A stretch of DNA of 64,000 nt from Bagarius yarrelli. Taxonomy: Eukaryota > Chordata > Actinopteri > Siluriformes > Sisoridae. The number at the start of each line of letters is the position of its first letter. The first letter of the stretch is position 1. Shown one piece after another: positions 9,771 through 20,723 of the stretch. Where the stretch lies: NCBI GenBank assembly GCA_005784505.1, contig VCAZ01000001.1, positions 5,068,097-5,132,096 of the forward strand, written 5' to 3'. Under the pieces are notes generated by a model. The model worked only from the letters and a program-made list of their open reading frames with translations. It had not been told where the DNA came from and made no database searches. Both the position numbers and the translations under genes were made by a program.

Positions 9771-11164
9771 AAATCATATAAATCAGTTATTTAATTTTAT
9801 ATTATGAAGTGACCAGTAAAATGTTTTTTTTTTTGCTCATCAGCGTTATATAGGGTGGATATTTAAACACTAGTCTAATCTCTGCTGTTTTTCAATGCTA
9901 ACACTGTTAATTCTTGTATTTGCACACCGTTCTGCTAAAAGTCTGAAAAGTGTGAGATCAGCACTTTCAATGTCATACCTAAAGCCATTGAGATTACAAT
10001 TTTATATGGTTTTTTCTTTATCTATGTTCATCTAGAAAAACATTTATGCTGCTACCTTTAAAGTTGACCTTTAAAAAATTTGTTTGTTTGTAAAAAAAAA
10101 AAGTCCCACGTTCTTAATGTGTGTGCTTGGTGTGTGTGTGTGCAGTTTGCAAAATGCATGCAACAGAAAACATGCCACCTACACTGACCTGAAGTGCTAC
10201 AATTAGACAAACTAATAACTTGAATATAACTTTAACTAAGGCGTTTATCTGACCGCACTCTACACTGAGTACATTCAAGCCAGTAGACAAGGTGATGTAT
10301 CGGATCTGTCTGCAAAACCTGTAACCCTGTTTAACTAAACACTTAGTTAAAGTCTAAGAACAAAATAAAGTGAGAAAAAGAGAGGAGACAGCAAAGACAT
10401 CTTTCTGTATTACATAGATTTCCCAAGCTCACAGTGGCCACAGATTGAAAGACAGACTTTGCAGAGCAAACACCTACATTTAACTGAAACCAAGTTTTAT
10501 GTGGGGCAGCAAAGCCACAGCTGACACCCAGAGCACATGATTAACGGATCTTTTCGAATAAAAACCAACAAATTAAAACCATAGAAATCGATAGTGGGAT
10601 CATAAAACATTGAACATTGGTGAACATTGAAATTTGACCCACAAAACATAAGTTCAAATCCCTGATGACATATTCACTCAATGACAAAACAGATTCCAAT
10701 TTCTTTTTCCTGCATTGTAAGACAACCTGAAATAAACTTACCATGACCACAGATAGACAAATAGGACATGGAGATATGCACCGTATAGCCACAAATACAC
10801 ACCATGAACACAGCTTTTTTAATAAAGGAACAGCCAACGACTTTGATATCATGCTCTTTCTGGAGAATTAAATATATTAAACATATTTTAATGCCAACAA
10901 CTCCTGCACAACAGGAGGAACTGATATTCATCATGATGATATAACGTTAAATATAAGCCTGTTAGTTTAACCTTTTAATAATACACCACAATAGTAATAT
11001 CACATTGGCACAGAGACAAAATAAACACAGTGCAACTTACCGGACCTGTTGCACCACATTTTCTGCTTCTCTGGTTGGTGTGCAGACATTCATCAAGCCA
11101 AATGAATCAGCAATATATATTTTCTTTAGATTTCTTTATTTAATCCAGTACAGCATTTACTGTT

Positions 11165-11325
11165 AGAATGATAAACACAGTGATTCACTGGAAGATCGGG
11201 GTTTAATTCCCAGCACCACCAAGTTGCCTGAATTTAACCCTTAATTTCTTAATTATATGAAAGAGATAAATGTAAGTTGCTCTGGATTTTGGCTCTGCCA
11301 AATGCCAGAAATGTAAATGTAAACT
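11165..11325 (-). mobile_element. Diverged interspersed repeat, SINE-like family 1
   Basis: It reads, on the + strand, a B-box-like TTTAATTCCCAGCACCACCAAG, a degraded middle, then GTAAGTTGCTCTGGATTTTGGCTCTGCCAAATGCC. This is the reverse complement of the element seen at 18545, 29240 and 41845 (start of that family: GGCATTTGGCAGACGC). The middle is eroded compared with the copy at 63280. Confidence 0.7.
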
Positions 11326-11774
11326 GGTAAAAATACATACACAACTATACCAATGAACAGTCACGTATTAACCGTACAAACACACTTTATGGTGATTTGC
11401 CAAAATTTAATGGTGGAAAAACTACCAATCCTGTTGGAAAAACCTCCAAAGATGATTTTAATTAAAAGAACAATAAAGCCTGTTTGTGGGGTATTTTGTA
11501 AAAGATGAGAAATTGGAGACATCCCTGACTTTGTGAATCATAACATTACATGCTTAAAACGAAACCACATTATTAAGTGAACCAGCAAGCTAAGGTTTTG
11601 CAATAATATTAGTTCACATTATGCTCACCGGTTCTGTATTAATATTGTAATTTGACAGATATTTAGTGCTGATTACACTTTCCAAAGAATGCAGTCTGTT
11701 CCGCTCATTACTCAAATGTGCAGTTTTAAAGTGTGTCATAATGTGATTATTTTAACGACAAACTATCTATAATC

Positions 11775-11862
11775 TCTCTTTCTTGCTCTCTCTCTCTTTC
11801 TCCCCCTTCTCAACCCCCCCCCCCTTTATCTCTCTCCCCCTCTCTCGATCTCACTTTCTCTT
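11775..11862. repeat. Polypyrimidine (CT-rich) tract
   Basis: Strong C/T strand bias with CTCTCT runs and a ten-base C run. Confidence 0.9.
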
Positions 11863-13534
11863 TGTCAGGCGCCAGACACACTTTTACTGCTCTGCCGAGT
11901 TCTATTGTATCATTTTCACTTTTTTTCCTTTATTTACTTTTTCTGTTCGCCCTTGTAGATACTTTATTTACTTTGAAACATTTATGCCTATATCTCAATA
12001 ATGCTATTTTAAGTCAGCATTCTGCAAACTGACAATAGGTGATGTTTTACCGGGATGCGGGTTTGGGAAAAAAAATAGAAGAAAGAAAGCATTTAATAAG
12101 CAGAGCTTGAGTAATGTTTTATCTGATATCGATTACAGACATGTAATCGAAACAAGGGATTGTTGACTTTATTTTCTGTGAAATATTACATATATATCAA
12201 TATATTTTAAGGCCAAAATTAAAACAGGTGACACCAAAGTGCTGCCCTCTTTTGGAAGAGAGGAGAGTTTAGTCAAACTGGATAAAGAATTATATATATC
12301 AGAAAGCATTAATTCTGAAAACCTAGCCTGCCTGTTAAAATAACAAAGACATTCCTATCTAAAATCAGTCTTATCTGTGGGTTGGCTTGATAACAGCTGT
12401 AATTATAAAGCCCAGGATGCACCTAATATCATTCATGTCTTTAGAGTGGAAAAGGGAGGAGGTGGTTTCCTAGTGCTGCCCGGTCAGGAAAAAAAGATGA
12501 ACGTCTCTGAATAAGGAGCAGATATATGAAACCACAGGCTTCCTTTTCATATTGTAGAAGAACATGGGGTCGGCTGCCAAAAGAGCAAAAATACTACCAA
12601 CTTGAGGAATGTCCTGGCATGGGCAAATAGTGAAGTACACTCATTATGAAAGAGATTGAAGGAAGACAAGGGAGAAAAAAAAATCCCTTAGGAAGATTGC
12701 CAATAGCCTCCTAGATAAAAAAGTGAAACTGTGAGCTCATCTCATGGAAACCGTGAATTTAAATTTCACCTAGTTACTTGATCAACACTCTTTCCTTTAA
12801 TTATGTTCTCTTTACTTACTGTATTTTCATTCCTTCCTCATTATTCAAGTAAGACTGAAGATTCCTCAACAGCCAGAAACTGTTTCAAATCATTCCTCAG
12901 TAAAAAATACATAACATTTGATATTTAACAAATACAGCATGTCAATAAACCAGTAAACTATGACATCAAGCTGTTATTTTGCTATCATTAAATTCTTAAT
13001 TTAAATTAATGATTAAAAAAAACCTTTCAGTACTACACAATCGACAGTCAGTACCAACTGTGAGTACCAACAGGCAACAGCCTGTCAGCAGGGTCAGCAG
13101 GGTTGCCTTTGTTTGCAGATATGTTTTTCTTCATTTTGGAGAAATATTGGTTGTGATGATCGGTTTCATTATCCTTTATCACAATTAAAACAGGTCAGAA
13201 CGATTGAAAAGCTTTAACCCTCGCACATTAAGCTTTCTGCCTTACAAGAACAGGTGATATATAATCTCAAAACAATTATATTTTCAGTAAAACCCTACTA
13301 TTATTACATGACCATGCAACTCATTTAAAAGATCTAAAATGCAATATGGTATGGTTGTTGATATTCTATCCTTTTACCTAAGATTTTTATGCCACAGTGA
13401 ATTTCCCTGTTCTGGTAAATGTCTACGATGTATGATATGGTCAATTTAAAGAAATCGATCTATAAATTAATTAATTTACTAAACCCACAACAAAAACCTA
13501 ATGCAAATAATGCAAACATATACTATCAGTAATT

Positions 13535-13885
13535 ACTAGGGTTGTGTATTGGCAATGGCTACACAATACAATACATGGGTCCCAACACAATATATTGCAA
13601 TACAGTACATATTTTAATATATTGCAGTACTTCAAATGATGCAAAACAAAAATCTGAAAGTACAACAAATATAAAGCTGGAGGTGCTCTTATCTCTTCCA
13701 CCATGTTTGTTTCTAAATCAATGGCTTTATGTGTCAGCGACAACTACAGGAACGGAATAAGCAGTTTGACAAATACTAAGGGTCCTAAGGAAATATTAAC
13801 GTAGCGTAAATTAGTTCAAAGTGTAACTGATACTAGTGGTTAGAATATTCTTATACTATAGTGAAAAACATTGTTATAGTTATCT
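13535..13885 (+). repeat. Interspersed repeat family 2, copy 1
   Basis: It begins AGGGTTGTGTATTGGCAATGG, contains GTCAGCGACAACTACAGGA, and ends with a segment like GTACCGATATTT. The same order of blocks appears at 24845 and 31805 on the same strand. No terminal repeats or coding sequence are visible; the family is not identified. Confidence 0.7.
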
Positions 13886-16800
13886 GTACCGATATTTTAT
13901 TTACCTTCAACACTATTTCCAACTTATTTTTCTGATGATTAAGAGATTATTGAGAACACGGAGAACAACAACACACCAGAAGTAGCAGCAACTAAAAATG
14001 GCAGCATTTAAAATATAAACATGTCAACTGAAAGGAAACATCATGGGGTCGACGTTGACACAAATAACCAAAGGAAGAAGATGGAGTCAAAGAGAGCAGA
14101 AAAGAAACCACTGCTTTGACAGAAACATAGATTAACCTAAACAAAAACATGTCATAAAAATGTCATTTCTTATGTCTGCATAGATGCCCATTACCCAGCA
14201 ACCACAACAGGAAGTTGTCCTCAGAACACCCTCCGTAGGCTTGACATTTAATCACGATAAACACATTTATTTATTAAAAATACACCTTACAAAATATAAG
14301 AAGGACACAATGTTGGAACCAGTGTCTTTTCCTGATATTAATTTTTTCACCAGCTGTTGGTGTTAACCTTGGGTCTGTGGCCTAAATGAAAGACAGACAC
14401 AAGTCACTAATCATGGGAGTCAAACCAATGCCCAGAGCGAGAATATTTCAGACAGCAGTTAGATGAAAGGGATGGCATCGGTGTTTATTGAGGGCCTTTT
14501 TCAGTGGGTTTGAGGGCAGCTCATAAACCCTCAGTAATTTAATTAAAGTAGTTACAGCAGTCTGACTGGAGCCTCATGGAGTGTGTGTGTGTGTGCATGT
14601 GTGTGTGTAAGGATGGGGGTCTTCTCTCATTTATGCTCAAAATATTTTATTATCTGGACCTTTTTTTTTAATCCTTTTTTTCTCTCATGCTATATTGACA
14701 AGATCGATGTTACATTCTTTTTTTTTGGAATTTACAGCAGTTTGGTTGAATTTGTTTTTAAACCTAAAATAAACCTAAAAATCTTTGCTATACCGACAAC
14801 ATACAGTCAAAAATAATCACACAGCAGTCAATACAGTGAATTATTTTTGTAGGATCCTGTTGCATAGTAGAATATACTAAGATATACTTCTTAAAAAGTC
14901 TAAGATGATATGAATATTCTAAGAGCAAACACTGACATAGATTGAATTCTAGTTCTTGTGCCCCATAACTGGGATTTCTCTGTAATGATTCTGACACATG
15001 GACATATTGGATTCAACTCTCAATATTAAATATTTGGAATTATGGCTTAACAGAAATGGGCAAGTCTAGCATTGCTAGACAACCACTGACTACAGAGCAT
15101 TTATCTTTCAAATGCCAGTGGTAGCTTACTACAAAATGCCCGAAGCTTACTACAAAATGCCCGATAACTCAAAAAGCATATTCACTGAAGAAATATGAGT
15201 CACCTAAACTGTATTTTGAAAAACAATCAGTCATTTCGCCTCTGCAAGACTCCCTTCCTTACTAAATGGAACAGAAATACATAGTAAAGCACATATCATG
15301 GGCAGCTGGAGTTAAATGCATTATGTGTCTATATTTCAGTATATATGTGAAATATACTGAAATATACATATTCAGAATTGTGATAACACCCCCAAGACTT
15401 TGCAAAATTCACTGTAGATATTTATCAAAAACTTTGGACTGCCAGGACATAGAATATGCTTCTCCCAACTGTTATTGAGACATCTAAGAATGCAACAGGA
15501 TGCCAGTGTCCCAAAATGCTAAATCAGAACTTTCACAAATTGGTATAAGCTGTTCAGGGTAAAGAACAGATTTATCCTTAGATGTTGGTGATAAGGGAAT
15601 TTTCCAATGTACTTAGTCAAATCCAGGGTTGATTAAATGTCAGGTCTAGAACTTCACACTAAGGCATCATTCATTCAAAAAGTTTTTACAGCAACTGTGT
15701 CCAAAAATGCTGTTTCGGTCACCATGTGACTTCTTTATTATTGCCAATTCTAGCGATTAAGCCAGTTTGTCCTTAAACACATTTCTTTTGTGTTTAGACA
15801 AGTGATTTGGCTGGCTGCATGCAACCATGTTGCAGAAGTCTTAATGTGATGATGTCAGAATCCCAGGGAGAAGAGAAAACAAGTGCTTGCCACGCTACAA
15901 TCACTGCTGGGATAGAAGATGGTGGTCTCTTTAATTAGTTTATTAGATTATTTCTAATTCTGACTAGATGTTTTAAATAGCTCTAACTCACATCAATTTG
16001 CTATTGCCCCCACTAGGGCAACAGGAACCATTCAGCTCCGGTTGATATTACCATGGCACATCTGAGTGTTTTTCCAGTTCGTTTTCAAAACCTTATATTC
16101 ACCCACATGCCTTATGGTCTTAAAAAGCAATAGATTCAACTAATTTTTAGCTAGAGTTTTTTCATAGCTGATTGGTAGGTGATGAATGGCTTCAGCACCA
16201 CCTATTAGTCAGTGAAGAGGTTTTTGATCATACATGAATGGCAGGTTCTTTTAACCGCTGTCTTTATTTGGACGTTCGGGCAACAAAACATAGCTTATAC
16301 TGGGCCAGTTGGGCCTTTCTACAAGATGGAGCAGCCAAATGGTAAGGATGATGCCCTTGAAAATATATAGATTTAACATCATCCAGGAAAATCAGTGGTA
16401 AAAAAAAACAGGACAGGAAGATGTCATTGGGTTCTCCAAGATAATTGGATCTCTGGCTTGCTTACCCACAAGTTTGTCTAAGATCTCATGTTATGACTGG
16501 TGCAATTTAAGGAGAACCTCAGACCGCAACAGTGAACCATTTCAACAGTTTGACCGATTCTAATTGAAATTGAAATGGCTTTAAATATGTGCTATTGTTG
16601 CGTTTCACTTTTCCTACTTTTTTTAGAAACAAATGTGATGTAAGGTATCCACTTTTCCTACTTTTTTTAAACAAATTGTGTTTATCTCTCTAATATAGTT
16701 CAAGCAACTTGTAGGGCAGCTTTTCTGGCAGCTAACGGTTTAATCCTATGTGACAATATATATAGAAAATATATAAAGTGTCTTATTATGTGACAATAAG

Positions 16801-16894
16801 ACACTTTATATACAAACAAGTCCTTCTCTGCTGCCAAATCACTCAGAAGCTGACCTACCGACATTTACATACACCTGAATTCTAATATTTGTTC

Positions 16895-17115
16895 AGTGGC
16901 AGACTGCTGATTGGTTAATAAACGACTGTTTACTGTTTATTTATCAGACTTTTTCAAACTTGCCTTCCGCAGCCTTGCTAGCGCCCAATGACATCAGCAT
17001 TTTTTCGCAATGCCTTATCTTGATTGGTTGATCATACCAATCAGAGTTGCTTCCGCAGCATGCTAATTTCGTTCTCTGATTGGTTGATCAGAGTAAATTT
17101 CTACGGCCTAGCACA
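16895..17115. promoter_or_regulatory. CCAAT-box cluster
   Basis: Five CCAAT pentamers in both orientations occur within 174 bp: ATTGG 16910, CCAAT 16985, ATTGG 17023, CCAAT 17037 and ATTGG 17079. Three sit in TGATTGGTT and two in a repeated TTGGTTGATCA context, with CTTCCGCAGC repeated at about 16964 and 17050. This could be an NF-Y-type promoter or the end of a DNA transposon. Confidence 0.4.
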
Positions 17116-18544
17116 GACTGGCAAAACTCGCCTGTACAGTTGAATTCGATTTTTTAGGATGATTTTTAAAATACCATTTTGCTGTAATATTCAATACATT
17201 TTAAATGAACAATAAAACTATAAGTTTATTTAAATGTTCACGCTAAAAAAACAACCATTACATACATATGTTACTTATTCTATACTGATGCCGATAATTG
17301 TTTTGAATATTGACTGTAACTGTTGTCCTAAGTAATCATCCATCCCTATGTTATGCTACTTATAATTTTAAGTTTTGTCTCATCCGAATTGTAATATGCT
17401 TTACATTTATATTTCACACTGTTTTGTAACTTTTACTATGTAATTTAATTGATGGTATCTGCAGAATAGAAGCACACTATTTGTAGCAATAAAGTTACTA
17501 ATTTACGAATAATTATTTCTTAATGTTGGTTGAACTGAATTTATGACTGTTTATTCCCAGATAGGCAGTTTTTATGGAAACAGTTTATCGAAGTTGGGTG
17601 TATGATACATATTTTCACCTTCAAGTATACACACTGTACAATCTCTAACCCACCCACTCGAGTCAAAACACACACAAACACACAATATCCATTTAACGAA
17701 TCAGAAAAGTCAGATGATTCAGAGAAGAAACTTCCCAACATCATGATTCAGGTTTATAGCTGATATATAACATTTGCTTGTTGTCAATGTTTTATGTTGT
17801 TTATGCTGGACCAAGGTCTAGCATTATAGCTTTGACGAGGCACTGGGCAATAAGTAACATATTTGGTAATTAGAGAAAGATAAGTTTGTTTATTGTACTC
17901 TATAAAAACCAATACTCTAATAAAAATATATCCAGGATGAGCAGGTACTTTATTAAACCAAATAAAAGACTATTGTTTCCTGAAACATGTGGTCAACATA
18001 TTTTTGGCTTAACTATTTTGTTTTTCATTAAAATGAGCATTGGATTTGTTTGAGCAATTTTAAATAACCACATAGCCAACAATAAATTCAGCCCATGATT
18101 TCAGGACATCTTAACCTACGCAGACTCAGAAGTATCTAAACTACTGTTTTAACCAGTTTCTCGTTCTAATGACAAATGCATTACTAGATTTAACTAAATT
18201 TGTGTACGTTTTACTTGCAGAAATAAGTATTAGGTCACCCTAAAAAAACTGTTATGAGAAGTTTAAAGGACAATGGAGAGGATGTGTAAACAGCATATAG
18301 TTACCATTGCAACCATTCTGCAAAATTTCTGGAAAATCAGAACCTGTGGTCTCATCCATCACCAGTACAACATGGCTACTTACTGGCGTTGACAGGAGAC
18401 TTTGTTTCAGCTGGCTGGAGTATTGTCCTACTATATATATTGCCTAAACATGCATTTTAATTATTAAGTAGAATTAACAGAAACAATAAACGAAAAACTT
18501 TATATTTTTCTCCCTGTTGTCTCTTACATTGCCATAATTCACTG

Positions 18545-18745
18545 AATTACATTTACATTTTCGGCATTTGGCAGACGCTCTTATCCAGACCGACTTACAT
18601 TTATTTCTTTTATACAACTAAGCAATTGGGGGTTAAGGGCCTTGCTCAGGGGCCCAGCTGTGGCAACTTGGTGGTGCTTGGAATCAAACTCTGATCTTTC
18701 GATTAGCAGTCCAACATCTTAACTCCTGTCTACCGCCTCTAATTC
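18545..18745 (+). mobile_element. Interspersed repeat, SINE-like family 1
   Basis: Starts with ACATTTACATTTTCGGCATTT and GGCAGACGCTCTTATCCAGA, then AAGGGCCTTGCTCAGGGGCC and a tRNA-like segment TGGAATCAAACTCTGATC near the 3' end. This order is shared with copies at 29240 and 41845 (+) and, inverted, at 11165, 42905, 54670 and 63280. Confidence 0.8.
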
Positions 18746-20288
18746 TGCAATTTTTTTTACTTGCAGTTTGTTCACCAAAAATTAAAATACTGAAGAAATA
18801 ATTTTATTAGATACTAGATATTGTAGATAGTAATTTAATATTGGAGATTTTGTAGCATTGTGTTAGTTCACTAGAACTGAGATTCCTAGAAATAACTGAG
18901 TGAATTACAGGCCTATTATTTACATATTTAACTAATTAAGGTAAAATAACACCCTGACAAGCCTCATCATTTGTTTATGGTTACATAACCTGGATTCAAA
19001 TGAAAAGTGAAAATCACTACAAAGTTTAGCTCAAACGTGTGCAACACAGCTAAAATGATGATCTGAGAGTGTCGTTAGTGTCATATGGGTTACTCACTTT
19101 ACAATTTCAGAGGTCATTATGGGCTACAGCAGCTGTGTTCTATGAGTAATTGCTGTCATGCTTGCATTCGCTTGAATCTTATGTTGGTTCCACTACTTCC
19201 AGGGTAGCACTAAAAAGGGTGGGGTGGCTGGAAAATGTGACGAAGAACACCAAATGACAGAGAATGCTTCCATAGAATGCCTCATGTAGCGAATGTCATG
19301 ACAACCACCGTGGTCCTGAACATCCTTGACTTTCATTGGTGCAGTAATAGAAAAAGTCTGCAGGTATAAATTTATAAAGGCTATATGTTAAAACAGCAGT
19401 GATCAACGAAGCATTAATTTATTAGTCTGTGGCAGTTGTGCCTAATTATGCCAGTGAAATCGCCCCGCAGTTTATAGGAAAAAATAATCGTCATTAAGCT
19501 GAAAAAAAATTCTTGGTGCTTCGGCTAACCTTTGTAAGTCATTGGAACAACCAAAATGTCTTTCTATTCTGGTGTTTGACATGAAGCAAATGACAAATTT
19601 ATACATCATTAATGTTAATGATAGCCTACCAGTTCTATTTTCAGTCAGTCTTGGCTATTACCCGACATATTTAGCTCTGGCAAATGCTCATGTTTTATTT
19701 CCACATCATGGCTCTGAGGCTGAAACCTGGAACTGAAGCCACAAACCACACTTTGGCACTATGTAATGCCTATTAAAAATTCTTAGTGAAGGCTTAGTGA
19801 GCACCAGGCAATCCTCCTTTTTCAAAAGGATGTGGATGAGCTGAATGATTTTTTTATATACACGTAACATGCATTATAAGAGAATTCAGCTTGTTTTTGG
19901 ATATTTAATATATTTTACTTCATATTCAATTTATGTGGACTTTAAATGTACAAATACGTCACCATTTGTCTTTGCATTTATACATATAAACCAAAAATGC
20001 ATGTATTAAGCAAAAGACAACAGGATCATGCGCGTACTGTTTTTTATCTAAAGTTGACCAGTGAAATTATTGACAAAAAATTATTATTTTTTTTAATTGT
20101 TCTGATTTTCATGAAAGCACATGTTTATATTTTAAGCACGTTTCAGTTTAAAGGTTCAGTATTTTCTGCTACGGGTGATAAAAGTATTTAAAAAGTATTT
20201 AACCGGTAATCCGTTTACTTTCCTGTCGTTATGCTAAAGAATGTACTGTTGTTAAACTGATCTACTGATACTACGCATTTAAAAAAAT
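18746..20288. other. Non-coding stretch
   Basis: Nothing recognisable; short open frames only. A segment near 19090-19340 is less AT-rich and might be regulatory, but this is weak. Confidence 0.55.
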
Positions 20289-20723
20289 ATGTTTCAAACC
20301 AGAATATTTGTGGCGAGTTTGCTCAGCTTCTCTGCTCTGGTGCTAGCGGAAGAAAATACCATGATAGCAAATGAAAGCAAAAAACGTATAAAGAGCTTTG
20401 AATTGTATCTGTACACATTTAAACACTATGCTTACACAGATGATTTATGTGACACACTCCACCGTATAATCTTGGTTCGTGATCTCAGGCTTTGTGTGCA
20501 CAATGACGTTTGCAGTTCATATCAGTCATGTGTTATAAGGACACTTTCAGATAACAGATCTATTTATGTCTCCTGCCATTTCAGTATCTCATTATCAGAC
20601 ATGGAGACTCCAGTCCAGACTCCCAACAGAAATGAAACAGAAACAAACATTACTATGCTTTTTCTCCCCCTCCGAAAATTTGTATTCAAATGTGACATAA
20701 GTAAAGCCACTGTAGGAATTTGA
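20289..20723 (+). CDS. Hypothetical secreted protein or first exon
   Basis: A 144-codon open frame whose N-terminus looks like a signal peptide: a basic start (MFQTR), a hydrophobic core about residues 6-20, and a small-residue exit (LVLA) before an acidic stretch. The rest has several cysteines (for example CDTLHRIILVRDLRLC, then VCSSYQSC) and several N-glycosylation sequons (NES, NRS, NET, NIT). I recognise no family. A GTAAAG at about 20700, near the 3' end, could be a splice donor, so this may be only a first exon. An ORF of this size is expected about once by chance in DNA this AT-rich, so the secretory signal is the only support. Confidence 0.3.
   Translation: MFQTRIFVASLLSFSALVLAEENTMIANESKKRIKSFELYLYTFKHYAYTDDLCDTLHRIILVRDLRLCVHNDVCSSYQSCVIRTLSDNRSIYVSCHFSISLSDMETPVQTPNRNETETNITMLFLPLRKFVFKCDISKATVGI

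Larger units (their letters stand above)
6863..11160. other. AT-rich non-coding stretch
   Basis: No gene is supported. It holds repeated SINE-head-like units (7108-7400), a TA-rich microsatellite (9353-9420) and a SINE-tail-like piece (9670-9770). The open frames of 86-103 codons on the minus strand near 10.5-10.9 kb overlap one another and match nothing I know. Confidence 0.6.
11863..18540. other. Non-coding stretch with dispersed repeats
   Basis: No gene is supported. It contains one copy of interspersed family 2 (13535-13885), a 22-bp tandem duplication (about 15124-15165), two perfect hairpins (15330-15366 and 16771-16811) and a cluster of CCAAT/ATTGG pentamers (16910-17083). Confidence 0.6.

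Noticed and set aside
10541..10934. Overlapping 103- and 86-codon minus-strand frames
   Set aside because: Hydrophobic, Cys-rich chance frames in AT-rich DNA; no start context, no family resemblance, no splice partners.
11165..11325. tRNA gene from the B-box-like TTTAATTCCC
   Set aside because: No cloverleaf can be formed; the segment belongs to a SINE-like family present in several copies.
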